64,000 bases of DNA from Burkholderia sp. SRS-46 (GCF_004343775.1 NZ_PTXL01000002.1:930001-994000), one strand, 5' to 3'. Counted from the stretch's first letter, positions 54,601 to 60,743 are shown. The notes: generated from the sequence alone by a model not told the origin. Program-made: numbers and translations.

Positions 54601-54640
54601 CAGCCAGTTGCTGCAAGACCTTACGCTTGGACGTGTTCAT
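42680..54640 (-). CDS. Giant CdiA/filamentous haemagglutinin-like exoprotein with ADP-ribosyltransferase toxin tip (3986 aa)
   Basis: The start MNTSKRKVLQQL (54640) is shared with the first giant. The order is a long signal region, the two-partner-secretion domain (NPNG near residue 228), beta-helix repeats, a Cys-pair region (SGCMTAGGYKESYCEG), a DUF637-like part, a pre-toxin block GLGCALSAAEGTGCASGAIGG, an ETLNNYLDH motif, and the toxin. The last 122 residues carry Arg3865 (FRGDGRSPDV), STS at 3902-3904 (NFVSTSLTP) and Glu3947-x-Glu3949 (PDEIEIAVPGGI). This lines up with cholera/heat-labile toxin A (R, STS, E-x-E before GGI). It should transfer ADP-ribose to a target in a neighbouring cell. 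It is in one operon with TpsA, TpsB and a PPIase. Confidence 0.94.
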   Translation of the reverse strand: MNTSKRKVLQQLAAAAAARVGARARAETVMSRFFRVNAYALREYSWWQRAMCALVATTMFIGPITVTVEQSRDAAGTLGAGNRRMDDDTWQQVLDLASLRVRFSMQLAAAAPITDPTAPITFQPAITQSTGAGGGVPVVNITAPNAAGISLNQYQRFNIDPVGLILNNSLMSGTSLTGGDVQANPNLNGRAASVIVNQVTSTGSGYASLLNGPLEVFGAPATVIIANPNGITTRGTGFTNTIGVTLSTGAPQFLNGVGGAPTDYANAKAIGYNVTGGHLQIEGNAGVNGPGAGIEGTVGTIDLIGETIGINAPLYAGTRINAIAGRQFVTPSAADATGTIYGTASNGAINSAAAINAANGGANRSLAIDATAFGAMTAGQIQVISTAAGMGVRTDAQLAANAGDLTLSANGDVSIAGTAAQHQATVQSAGNVSMTGAHIGVGGYTINANGDVTSAGAIQSGGKLAVTAGGNVNVANAQANSDIAIAGGANVMLGDVQGSGALSVAAHGADGAGDVTLNGTSVVTGATTLQAARDVNVNGQTNSGTLQATAQRNATVNAALRTSGDLALTATQGNVAINAGVKSGGNLALAAGQDTAIAAQATAQNAASVRTGRDLSVSGSLASGTTLAADVARDASVSGSMMVGTDARLDAARNVDVSGIAIIQHNGTLNAGNDVTGSGSIAFGQRGTLSAAHDVALTGKLLANDLRVTAGNSASLAAVQAGGTFKVTANGLAGGGDLTFNGSTAMLGAADVHASRDIIVNGTLAGGSQVALAAERNLTVNGGGTVQAVGDLAMTAATGSVTSAGTLNGAGALTVQGAQDVALTGATTVTGDVAATAGRDLTIGGAFAGQGAATLAAGRDLAAGGTSGFVRDATLTAGHDINVTGAFQGRAVSMTAADSIALNDVQANAALRLATRGGDVTIGGNVNALTSGAIDAARDVVVNGTLRTANKLTVNGGRNTSVGGTVQSNGNVTLTNAAGALTSTGTIQSGGDLSMTAAQSIDLGAQSTSSLGNLTVNAGQNLTMNGSVVAQGNGSLTAGGAIGGAAAVAFGLAANVKSGGDTNLSGSLRGGNVQTTAGGSATLHDVQAASALALGASNDLSLTGAANGGADVTLNAGRSVDISGSLQSAGNTSLLATSGNIGASGTIASNGAFGAQAGADINLGGKATISRDTMLAAGRDVNVSGTVAGQGQGTVNATRDIVGAGALTFAQQATLTAGRDVAQQGLIQGQTVNVTAAGNARVHNVESAGAIALRANGTNTATGAGDLGIDGTVVTAGAVTAVAQNDVSVAGKIASGTTASVTALRNIAVAGAIESVGDAVLTAQQGSLNATGGINSGGKLGITTGLDLSLGASTSAVGDATLAAGRDATLNGMFVGHANGNVTAARDINGGGKQAFDANANYTAQRDVALTGSVQANTATVVGGNNASLHDATSATTLNVTANGKAGAGDAAVTGAASAAGAVSVTGARDVSVSGMLGSGDALTLSGQRNVSVSGGVESKGDLTTTATNGNVALTGSATTAGTFNSVSGLDTQLGGKISATKQVSVQAGRDLALSGALAGQMDGALNAARDIHGAGSAAFAQAATVDAKHDVALTGSLQGASVNVTGGNNAGLGTVQAVSGNLAVTAKGGAGGGDVTFGGAATAFGSMALNAARDANVAGAINAGGTTTINAARSVALASVNSAGDLGVTASGGSASAKDVTTQGSLNVSAAQGISFTGPIVAGGNASLDAGGDVTLAGGIGAQQSGTLTAGGSVTAGSIEFARQATVKAGGSVAVTGKVATNGDLTVTAGNDLSAGSVRAGGAIALEAQGHNGAGDVTVAGDMKSDKATTITAARDVGVGGAMSSGDKLNVTAGRDLNVAGAIQASADVALAATAGKLGVGGAVVTTGNLGANAGGALALRGGGLVNGDTTLTSGGAMTLAGGLFGLGLASIHAGGAIDGGGALTYAKDIDVKAGGGIALGAVQGAGKFTAESGGDMSFGAATAVGDVSATSNAGSVTFGGLLQSGGNVRVQAANDVALTGGVGSTATVNVDGTHGNVTVAGVSANGDATLHGGQSVTLSGNSVVAGQLGVSGGNVTLNGTVAGSKNVTVSAQGTVDAGNASVVASQNLKMTGANVTLGNATVGGALTAQASNQLTLAGGRAVNVVGNATLTSQNGLYNAAHVLAGSLNVSAPNLTNAAGASFASIGATTINASNFTNAGLVNGTTTNVTVGGGLTNVGGSLMGVNALNINTGSLNNQNGIVFAGNPSVGTGATGDVSLTINGGNGAFYNVGGQLLAQRNMGVSAVNTAFDPSQGTISQGGFLTLTAGLIDVGGTWNFGGQSASVTGLNGINNHGTITGTAPLTLATNGTFTNAGQLTGQDVTFNGTLNNVAGAVVHAENALTLNGETTNRGTVEAANVLNVNGGNYDNQGGATQSKGDVAFRLGGTLQNTGGAIFAGRNVSISAGAVVNDQTAPTGAVTTRSAVEDPNLLWSGTIGSEWFQYYGPVANDSGSTFYGTISGDRKVTLGDLLAPTGSANGYDVGYFDDSPCPRDCTFNPSSPVTGSGYVTFNQVVTVIRYGENGNVDSDPMWFVGTGPKPGADKSISLKLPTIYQTSTSQQPGTSGVISAGGSIDLSANALSNRGGQIAAQGSVSLAVQNLSNGAVAPTMVNQTIRQVDQGEYSAFLSQLKSLGIISVANSGNVNFNVAPAQFNISTGAVAPSSNGTLSSSTPTGMIAAGNNLTLGGGNLTNEGLLFAGNNVAIASGTLTNQGGNQQNYSRQVGCASGVPNSACGNAGQPRGDDPTTTTFSYSQNNATIYAGHDLVIAAGQINNTYGNLLAGHDIVIGGVGSTASSTTPAQSLSNTSGNIVAGNNITLNVSGAITNNLPPPVPVHENYGKKEQYSGCMTAGGYKESYCEGYVDQQSGSSSVISAGNNLQINAGSLTNIGSLIAAGNNATIAVAGPVVNEAQVLNAYWHSHWVQETGMFSSDKRHDIWACGTPEQCKALYGSAYTSTGGTIDPPTPVGNIAATIQAPNLSISSGGQIQNVGNVLGTSVSLTGQKLINGITTANTYTPRVNAPSQVISLSPVDFPGLNLSIPRAVGMGTVPTPVAGKASYVEASLGGSVLGSLGPQDLLNNLPSSLQPSSTLFYYNPQEENLLLQQAALKQTGKASFVDGLTYDSKNNVSVTEQEKGYLYQNAIDYSKTHSLQLGAALTQTQINALDKPMLWYVEQTVPDPLCHATGVATCPTITALMPQVYLPQDTRAMSAGGNISGRDVTLKFNQDGNGSILNTGSITASGTLSVDTHTLTNQANQVDVGEIWQKVEGGYLKTTGTTVQPGGFMSAANMDLNVQTLNQIGGALTKLNVDGTVDQAGTQQVLANLQQQLGVNFTQTSVSDHLHSDFVKEGGGLPTFAVAAIAIAASIVTAGAAAAAAGVVMAQLSVGSVMIGALGGMVGSITGQVFSGNGLNFGQILQAGALGALTAGVMAGTGLANLQQLKELGQAIGNGTSVSLGQLGSVLEKIVERGVVSAAINTAISGGSFGSALTSSMISDLGMVGAGAIGVASTDSSSMLAEGSPGYVLAHAGLGCALSAAEGTGCASGAIGGAASAALNSRIDGLLGGNAPPAVLAGIETLVGGGLAGALGFNAQGGATAAQNETLNNYLDHRRPSSMTLSQREQYDRAAAACQQGSGEGCKQQNQLAALSAQNDLNLAQACARGPSAACQAQMQAAKAGGNLIYPSSLGGGLYYTYANPLQFATGPESVPFSYANGPQITSIPTSSGSSIGAATLNSMLGSPLAGAFGGMVYALGGSNERAYSAAQMGVAMDGILAGAAGYSLPKAPGGVSRASAGRGGDYATSTEGAANTGGNSSVDRSRQSGFIFRGDGRSPDVIFKEGFQPSGTNADLYNYVQQGGPSNFVSTSLTPNVAREFAELQGEGYVFTINTQPKGVNVNAVLGKLSPFPDEIEIAVPGGIRVSDIMGGRRVDMNGKFVGPFVKNPFYVPK
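46500..47290 (-). other. Segment of the second CdiA that differs from the first CdiA
   Basis: Counterpart of 28650-29430. It encodes FYGTISGDRKVTLGDLLAPT, a Cys-containing loop DDSPCPRDCTFNPSSPVTG and SDPMWFVGTGPKPGADKS. Flanking sequence on both sides is nearly the same in both giants, so this is a discrete swapped or diverged module. Confidence 0.5.
53180..54640 (-). repeat. N-terminal block nearly identical to 38745-40212
   Basis: Second copy of the 1.47-kb secretion-domain block described at 38745-40212. Long runs, such as 53560-54270 against 39120-39840, show almost no differences. Confidence 0.85.
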
Positions 54641-54752
54641 TTCTAGTACGAATCGTTTTGATTTTTCTTTCGCGCGTTGCATGCCATCGGCCGGCCCGGC
54701 CATGGCGAGACGCGACACCGGGATTCCCCGCCCGATGCCGCGTCGACGGTTG

Positions 54753-54770
54753 GCCGGGCCTGCGCCCGGC
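54753..54770 (-). other. Conserved hairpin between the PPIase and the second CdiA gene
   Basis: A 7-bp stem GCCGGGC / GCCCGGC with loop CTGC starts 9 bases after the PPIase stop. The equivalent before the first CdiA is at 40322-40339. With no T-tract it may be an mRNA processing or stability element within the operon. Confidence 0.5.
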
Positions 54771-54778
54771 GTCGCCGC

Positions 54779-55711
54779 TTACTGCTGAATGCGTGCGTTG
54801 CGGATCAGGTCCGCCACCACCTGCGCGGTCGCCTTCTCCAGCGCGACCTGTTCGAGCTGCTGGCGCAGCGTGTCCTTCGCCTGCTCGAACGCCGGCACCT
54901 GCGTCGGCCGCTTGTCGTCGACGCGCAGGATCCAGTACGCATCGCCGACCTGCACCGCGTCACGCGTGAGCCCGCCTTGCGGCAGCTTCACGAGCGCCTC
55001 GGCAAGCGGCTGCGGCCAGTTCTGCGTGTTGCCGGCCGTGATCGGCGTCTTGAACGAAATCCAGTTCAGCGCGCCGCCCTGCGCGGCGCCCGGCCCCTTG
55101 CTGAATTCCTGCGCGAGCTTGCCGAAGTCCTCGCCCTTCTTCAGGCGCGCGACGATCTGCTTCGCGGTGTCCGCATCGTTCACCGCGATCACGCTCGGCT
55201 TGTATTCGTTCTCGCCGAGCGTCGCGACGATCGCGTCGTAACGCGCCTTCACGTCGGCATCGGCGACCGGCGCCGGCTTGACCTGGTCGCGCAGGTACAC
55301 CTGCGTCATCGCGAGCGCCTTCGCCTGCTCGACCGCGGCGACGACCTGCGGCTTCGTGTCGTAGTGCTGCTTGAGCGCCGCCTGGCGGAACAGCTCGCGC
55401 GCGATCAGCTGGTTCTTCAGCGCGGCGCGCAGCGCGGGCGTGTCCGGCGCTTTCCCCGCGCGCACGGCGTCGTCGATCTGCGCCTTCGTGATCGGCACGC
55501 CGTTCACGCTCGCCACCGCATCGGCGGGCAGCGGCGCGGAAGCGGCGAGCGCCGCGTCGGCCGCCTTGCGGGCCGGCTTGTTCGCCGCGTGCGCATGCGG
55601 CGCGGCCAGGCCGCAGAGCGCGGCGACGACGAGCCCGAGGCCCAGGTGGCGCACGTGCGCGGGCAGGGTCGAGCGGGTTGCAACGGCACTACGGTTCGAC
55701 AGGCGATGCAT
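54779..55711 (-). CDS. Parvulin-type peptidyl-prolyl isomerase in the secretion operon
   Basis: 310 residues from ATG at 55711 with AAGGAG before it. The signal peptide is LGLGLVVAALCGLAAPHAHA (residues about 24-43). A SurA/PpiC-like helical part (VNGVPITKAQIDDAV, then LKNQLIARELFRQAALKQ) is followed by a parvulin domain (KKGEDFGKLAQEFSKGPGAA, GGALNWIS, GDAYWILRVDDKRP). It is periplasmic, 11 bases after tpsB and 138 bases before the giant exoprotein. It probably keeps the huge TpsA-type substrates unfolded or protected in the periplasm on the way to TpsB, by analogy with other secretion-linked parvulins. Confidence 0.9.
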   Translation of the reverse strand: MHRLSNRSAVATRSTLPAHVRHLGLGLVVAALCGLAAPHAHAANKPARKAADAALAASAPLPADAVASVNGVPITKAQIDDAVRAGKAPDTPALRAALKNQLIARELFRQAALKQHYDTKPQVVAAVEQAKALAMTQVYLRDQVKPAPVADADVKARYDAIVATLGENEYKPSVIAVNDADTAKQIVARLKKGEDFGKLAQEFSKGPGAAQGGALNWISFKTPITAGNTQNWPQPLAEALVKLPQGGLTRDAVQVGDAYWILRVDDKRPTQVPAFEQAKDTLRQQLEQVALEKATAQVVADLIRNARIQQ

Positions 55712-55722
55712 GAGGTTCTCCT

Positions 55723-57516
55723 TCAATCGGTCCAGTTGAGTGTGGCCAGCAATACGGTGGCTTTCCTGCCGAGGGCGGCCGGCTGCGCGAGCGCCTGCCC
55801 GAGCAGCACCTCGGTCGACACGGTGCCGCCCTTCAGGCGCCATTGCGCGCGCGCGCCGACGCCGGTGCCGACGAGTGTCGGCCAGCCGCCCTGCGCGTTC
55901 AGGTGCGCCTTGCCGCCGTCGAGAAACACGTACGGCTCGATGCGCGCGTCGCGCCACGCGGGCACGTTCTGCCACGCGGCCTCGTTGCGCATGTACACGC
56001 CGCTGTCGCCGGCGATCCCGCCTTCAGTGAAGCCGCGCACCGAGCTCATCCCGCCCAGGAAGATCTGTGCGTTGCCGAACAGCGCGACGCGGCTGTACTG
56101 GCCGCGCAGCGTGCCGCGATAGGCCCAGGCGGAGCCCGCGAGCGTGCCGAGCGACATCTGCAGCGTCGCGGTCGCGTCGAGCTTGGTGAACTGGCTGTGC
56201 GCGTCGTCGATGCCGATGTCGGACGGATCGTGATTGGCCGACAGCCACGGCAGCCCCTGCGACACGCCGACGTCCCAGGTCGCCGCGGCGCCCTGGCCGC
56301 GCGCGGCGAAGCGCACGAGCCCGTTCAGCCCGACGCGCAGCACCGTGAGGTTCTGCGGCGACAGCGGCAGGCCGTTCACGTCGCGTTCGGTGCGCAGCTT
56401 GTTGAGCGTCACGTCGACGCTCAGGCGCCCGCGCGGCGAGCGCACGAGCACGTCGTTCCAGCCGAGCATCTGGCTGAACGTGCGGCCTTCGAGCAGCGCG
56501 ACGTCGCCGATCGCCTGCTGGTACTCGGACATCGACACCGTGTAGCTGAAGGTCTGGTAGCCGTACGGCACCGCCGCCGAGAACACCACCGCGTTCGTGT
56601 CGGTCGTGCCGACGTAATTGAACGACAGCGATTCCTGCAGGCCGATCACGTTGTCGGCTTCGACGCCCCCGCGATAGCGCATCTTGCCCGTCTGCGAGCT
56701 GCCGTAGGTGTCCACGCCGAAGTCGTAGTGCAGGCGGTCGCCGGCGCGGTTCGAGATCGCGACGATCGAATCGCCCGGCGTCTCGCCCGGCAGGATCTGG
56801 ATCTCGGCCTGGTTGCGGCGCAGCCGGTTGATCTGGTCGACGCCCTGCTCGAGATCGGGCAGGCGCAGCAGGTCGCCCGGGCCGCTCGCGAACGCCCATG
56901 CGGTGCCGGCTTCGGTCAGCAGGCCGCCGCCGCGCACCTCGTACCATTTCTCGGCCGGATCGCGCGGCCGCAGCGGCTTGCCGTTCAGCGTCAGCGCGGC
57001 CACCCGGCCGGGCACGAGGCTGATCTTCAGCGTGCCGGACGCGAGGTTCTGCGGCCCGAGGTACGCGCGCGTCGTGATGTAGCCGCGCGCGATGAAGGCT
57101 TCCGTCAGCCGGCGCAGCAGCAGGTTGATGCGGTTGCGCCCGAGCTGCCTGCCGATGAACGGCGCGGCGATGCGGTCGAGTTCGGGCTGGCCGAGCATCG
57201 TATCGCCGGTGAATTCGACATGGTCGATCCGGAACGTCGGCGCGACATCGGGCAGCGTCTCGACATCGGCATCGGCCGGCAGGTTCGGCATCGCCGGCTG
57301 TTCCGGCACGGCGATCTGCGCGGGCGGCTGCGCGATCTCTTCGCTGCGCTGGCGATCGCGCTGCTCCTGCAGCAGCCGCTGCGCCGGATCCTGTTCGACG
57401 CGCGGCGCGGCGATGCCCGGCGGGATCCCGCCCGCGAGCTGCGCATGCGCGTGCAGCGACGCCGCGCCCGCGGTCAGCAGGAGCGCGCGGGCCAGCGCGA
57501 GCGGCGCACGGGCCAT
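55723..57516 (-). CDS. TpsB/CdiB (FhaC/ShlB family) outer-membrane transporter
   Basis: 597 residues. A signal peptide ends at HAHA-QL. A Pro/Gln-rich linker is followed by two POTRA domains (FRIDHVEFTGDTMLGQPELD, then ARGYITTRAYLGPQNLASGT and LKISLVPGR). A 16-strand barrel follows, with the signature SSVRGFTEGGIAGDSGVY near residue 492 and a final LNWTD. It recognises the two-partner-secretion domain in the periplasm and threads exoproteins out. Its ATG overlaps the tpsA stop (TGATG). It is the only such transporter visible, so it probably exports the small TpsA and both giants. Confidence 0.94.
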   Translation of the reverse strand: MARAPLALARALLLTAGAASLHAHAQLAGGIPPGIAAPRVEQDPAQRLLQEQRDRQRSEEIAQPPAQIAVPEQPAMPNLPADADVETLPDVAPTFRIDHVEFTGDTMLGQPELDRIAAPFIGRQLGRNRINLLLRRLTEAFIARGYITTRAYLGPQNLASGTLKISLVPGRVAALTLNGKPLRPRDPAEKWYEVRGGGLLTEAGTAWAFASGPGDLLRLPDLEQGVDQINRLRRNQAEIQILPGETPGDSIVAISNRAGDRLHYDFGVDTYGSSQTGKMRYRGGVEADNVIGLQESLSFNYVGTTDTNAVVFSAAVPYGYQTFSYTVSMSEYQQAIGDVALLEGRTFSQMLGWNDVLVRSPRGRLSVDVTLNKLRTERDVNGLPLSPQNLTVLRVGLNGLVRFAARGQGAAATWDVGVSQGLPWLSANHDPSDIGIDDAHSQFTKLDATATLQMSLGTLAGSAWAYRGTLRGQYSRVALFGNAQIFLGGMSSVRGFTEGGIAGDSGVYMRNEAAWQNVPAWRDARIEPYVFLDGGKAHLNAQGGWPTLVGTGVGARAQWRLKGGTVSTEVLLGQALAQPAALGRKATVLLATLNWTD

Positions 57517-59669
57517 CACAGCCCGAACCACGACACGAGCCCCAGGTGATTGCCGTTGCCGATCGTCATCGGCTGGCGATGCGGCGGACGAATCGTCACC
57601 ACGCCGCCTGCCGCCGACACGCCGCCGGGCGCGTTGAATGCGCCGCCTTCGATGTCGGCCTCGCCGGTCAGGCGCACCTTGCCGGACCCGCCGGTAAAGA
57701 TGCCGCCGGAATCGGCCGCGTAGATCGCCGCCCAGCGATTGCCGAACCACGCCTTCAGGTCGTGGTCGCGGTTGATCGCGGTGTAGCCCGCCACGCCCTG
57801 CGCGAGTGTCTTCGGCGCGTCGAGCGTGAGGTTGCCGAGCGCGAGCACCGTGCCGCCGGTGTTGGTGATCTGCGTGCCGGCCTTCAGCGTGATGTCGGTG
57901 TTGGCCTCGATGACCCCGCCGAACGCCCGCACGCTCGACGACGCGCTCGCGCGGCAGAACAGGAAGCACGTGCGCCGGTACGACGCCTGCCCGGTGAACA
58001 CGGCCTGCGTCAGCAGGCGGTCGCGCGCGGCGATGTCGATCGCGCCGCCGTTCGACAGGATCGAGCCGCCGATGTTGGTCACGTTCGCGGCGCGGATCGT
58101 CACGTTGCCGGCATCCGCGGTGATGTACGCGAGCTTCGACGCATCCGCGAGCGCGCCGTAATCGACCGTGAAGCCGTCGCTGCGGTGCTGCAGGAACAGG
58201 AAGCGCCCGCCGCGCTCCGAGAAGCCGACCACCGCGCCGTTCTGCACGCCGGTGCTGTGGTCGACGATGTTGTTCACGTCGCCGCCGGCGACGACGGACA
58301 CGTTGCGGTTCGACAGGATCCGCGCATTCTGGTTGACGATGTCCGCGCCCGCGGTCAGCGACACGTCGCCCTGCACGCCGAACAGGATGCCGAGCGGCGT
58401 CTGCGGCAGCGACTGGTTCAGGATGCGGCCGGCCGCGTTCAGCGTCACGGCGCCGGCCGAATCGGCATCCGCGTCGATCGCGGTCTGCCCCTGCACGAGC
58501 GAGCCGACGTTCGCGATATCCGCGCTGCTCTTCAGCACGACGCCGCCTCGCGACGACGCGATGGTCGAGCCCGCCTGCGCCGCGTCGGGCGCGAGCGCGA
58601 TCCCGGCGCCGGTCAGCTTCACGCCGCCGGACGCGAGCAGGCTGCTGCCGGCGAACGTGATCGCGCCGGCGGACGCGACGCTCGCGCTGCCGGCGTTGAC
58701 CTTGATCTGCGTATCGGCCAGCGCGATGCCGCCTTGCGCGGTCACGCTGAAGTCGCGCGCGACGTCGATCTTCGTGTTCGACAGCTCGACGTTGCCGTTC
58801 GACGTCAGCGTGAAATCGCCGAGCGACGCGTTCAGCGGGCCGGCGCTGCGCACGCCGGGGCCGCGATCCGTGACGATCAGCTGCACGCGCCCGCTGGTCA
58901 CGCTGCCGGCGGCCGTGATGTCGATCGCATACGACGACGCCGTGTCGGGGTTCATCGTCGCGCTGCGCGAGAGCCAGTCGTTCGCGTTGTCGTTCGGCGA
59001 TGGCCAGGTGGTCAACTCAACGTGGCTACGGCCGGCCAGCAGCCGCACGCCGGCCGTCGACGACGTGTACGTGTTATGCAGCGGGCCTTCGATGCGAATA
59101 TTCCTGGCGATCAGGTCGAGGCCGATCAGTGCGCTCTCAAGGCCGCCAGGGCCGACGACGATCGTGCCGGTCGCGGTGTCGAGCACCGCGTTGCGCTGGA
59201 TCTCGGTCCCGCTCCGCCTGTCGTCGAAGCTCACGTTGCCGGTGGTCAGTGCAACGCGCCCGGTGTTGACGAACGATCCGCCGTTGACGGTAATGCCGTT
59301 CGGATTGGCCAGAATGACGTTCGCACGCGATCCCGCGACGTCGATCCGGCCTTCGATCAGGCTCGGGTTCGTGCTCGTCACCTGGTTGACGATGGTGCGC
59401 GCGTTGATGCCGACGTTGTTCAGCGTCGCGCCGGCCGTCGTCACGTTGAACGACGAATAGGTGTTGCTCGACACGCCGCCGACGGCCGGCGCCAGATCGA
59501 CGAGCTGCCGGCCGTTCGGCCCGATCGACACGTGCGTGGACGTGCCGCCGTCCGGCACGATGCCGGCGGCCGACGCTGCGCGCGGCGGCGCAGCTGCCGC
59601 GGCCAGGCAAAAAAAGATCGCGCGCAGGCCCCTGGTGCCCGCGCGCCGTATCGAGTCTCGGCGTGCCAT
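57516..59669 (-). CDS. Small TpsA-type haemagglutinin-like exoprotein (717 aa)
   Basis: A signal region with a hydrophobic stretch (GLRAIFFCLAAAAAPPRAAS) is followed by the two-partner-secretion domain: RQLVDLAPAVGGVSSNTYSS, ARTIVNQVTSTNPSLIEGRI, and VILANPNGITVNGG near residues 115-128. About 400 residues of beta-helix repeats follow. There is no DUF637 part, pre-toxin block or toxin tip; the C-terminus is NGNHLGLVSWFGL. Two Cys four residues apart (CFLFC, near 568-572) sit in a late loop, and paired Cys near the end anchor some TpsA adhesins such as HMW1. It is the first gene of the operon and probably an adhesin or helper for the CDI proteins. Confidence 0.88.
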   Translation of the reverse strand: MARRDSIRRAGTRGLRAIFFCLAAAAAPPRAASAAGIVPDGGTSTHVSIGPNGRQLVDLAPAVGGVSSNTYSSFNVTTAGATLNNVGINARTIVNQVTSTNPSLIEGRIDVAGSRANVILANPNGITVNGGSFVNTGRVALTTGNVSFDDRRSGTEIQRNAVLDTATGTIVVGPGGLESALIGLDLIARNIRIEGPLHNTYTSSTAGVRLLAGRSHVELTTWPSPNDNANDWLSRSATMNPDTASSYAIDITAAGSVTSGRVQLIVTDRGPGVRSAGPLNASLGDFTLTSNGNVELSNTKIDVARDFSVTAQGGIALADTQIKVNAGSASVASAGAITFAGSSLLASGGVKLTGAGIALAPDAAQAGSTIASSRGGVVLKSSADIANVGSLVQGQTAIDADADSAGAVTLNAAGRILNQSLPQTPLGILFGVQGDVSLTAGADIVNQNARILSNRNVSVVAGGDVNNIVDHSTGVQNGAVVGFSERGGRFLFLQHRSDGFTVDYGALADASKLAYITADAGNVTIRAANVTNIGGSILSNGGAIDIAARDRLLTQAVFTGQASYRRTCFLFCRASASSSVRAFGGVIEANTDITLKAGTQITNTGGTVLALGNLTLDAPKTLAQGVAGYTAINRDHDLKAWFGNRWAAIYAADSGGIFTGGSGKVRLTGEADIEGGAFNAPGGVSAAGGVVTIRPPHRQPMTIGNGNHLGLVSWFGL

Positions 59670-59679
59670 TCGTAGTCAT

Positions 59680-59704
59680 CCGCACGGCTTGGCCAGCCGT
59701 GCGG
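59680..59704 (-). promoter_or_regulatory. Conserved hairpin just before the tpsA start codon
   Basis: A perfect 10-bp stem CCGCACGGCT / AGCCGTGCGG with a 5-base loop begins 11 bases upstream of the ATG. The ribosome-binding site must lie in or against its base (GCGGATGA). The same structure with a different loop is kept before the tpsA remnant (40824-40848). It may control translation. Confidence 0.5.
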
Positions 59705-59882
59705 TCCTCGGTTGTTTGGTCGTGTGGTTTTCTGTATGCAATGCTTTTTAAGCTTCTGCAGAACGCTAACGGCGGCCGCCGGGCTTTCTTTAGGGAGGCT
59801 GAGGGAAAAATTTCCTTTCCCAATCCTTACGGTTAAAATTACCGCTCTCTTGATCCGCCTTCAGCCCATCCCGCGCGCGACC

Positions 59883-60380
59883 ATGCCCCCACTCACCGTC
59901 ATCCACGTCAACGGCCCGATCAACAGCGGCAAATCGACGATCGGCGCCGCGCTCGCGCGCACGCTGCCCGACGCCCGTTTCATCGACGGCGACGATCACG
60001 ACGCGCCGGACGATGCGCCGTTCGACGTGCAATGGACGATCGCGCTGGAGCGCCTCGTTCGCTGCATCGCCGATGAGCGCAAACGTTTTCTTGTCGTTGC
60101 GTATCCGATTGGCGAGAGGGAGTACGAGCGACTGCGCGCCGCGTGCGATGCGCGTTCGGCGCGCTTGGTTGTCGTGACGCTGGCCCCACCGGAAGCGGTC
60201 GCGCAATCAAACCGAGGCGAACGCGTGCTGACGGACTGGGAGCGGGAACGCGTGGCGCAGATGTATCGCGAGGGCTATGCGTCGCGGGATTTCAGCGATT
60301 GCCTTGTCGATACATCACGGTCGCCGGTGAACGCATGTGCGACGGAGATCGCGCAGCGCGTCGTCGCGCTCGACGAATAG
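59883..60380 (+). CDS. Small P-loop kinase-like protein
   Basis: 165 residues from ATG at 59883. The Walker A motif is VNGPINSGKSTIGAALA (residues about 6-22), followed by a DGDDHD acidic block and an arginine-rich lid (GERVLTDWERERVAQMYREG). The fold is that of shikimate/gluconate-type small kinases and AAA-like NTPases; the substrate is unknown. An in-frame extension to 59712 covers the promoter gap of the divergent tpsA operon and was rejected. It stands between two CDI arrays and reads away from both. Confidence 0.82.
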   Translation: MPPLTVIHVNGPINSGKSTIGAALARTLPDARFIDGDDHDAPDDAPFDVQWTIALERLVRCIADERKRFLVVAYPIGEREYERLRAACDARSARLVVVTLAPPEAVAQSNRGERVLTDWERERVAQMYREGYASRDFSDCLVDTSRSPVNACATEIAQRVVALDE

Positions 60381-60743
60381 CGTCGACGCGCGGGGATCGC
60401 CAGCAAGCAAATTCTCCAACCTAAGCGTGACCGCGTGTCCGGTCATGCGGGGCAAGTCCAACTCGTGCCTTGGCTCAAACTCTTAGGCCGATGGCTCGAA
60501 CACGCCGGCTTCGATCCCGGTCAGCGCCTGAAGGCCGAGGTCCAACTCGGCAGGCTTGTCATCAACCACGCTTGAATGCCACACGCGCCGAACCCCAGCG
60601 ATCCATAGGGGGCTGGGCCTCGGCGTTACTGTCAACCAATCAATGCGAACTTATCCGCAGGATATGATTCGCATCAAGTCCGGCAGCATTGAGGCGCTTC
60701 GATCATCTCTCGGTTCGATAGAAAGCTCCGGGGACCATTCGTC
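60381..60743 (-). other. Gap with a gene scrap, no intact gene
   Basis: 363 bases between the kinase-like gene and the last immunity candidate. On the minus strand one frame reads VVDDKPAELDLGLQALTGIE, then AGVFEPSA and a stop at 60483, which looks like a protein C-terminus but has no start. I cannot name it. The gap probably marks the edge of the toxin-tip array. Confidence 0.35.

Noticed and set aside
60470..60667. Plus-strand small frame after the kinase-like gene
   Set aside because: Arg/Ser-rich without motif or ribosome-binding site; the minus strand reads better but is also broken.
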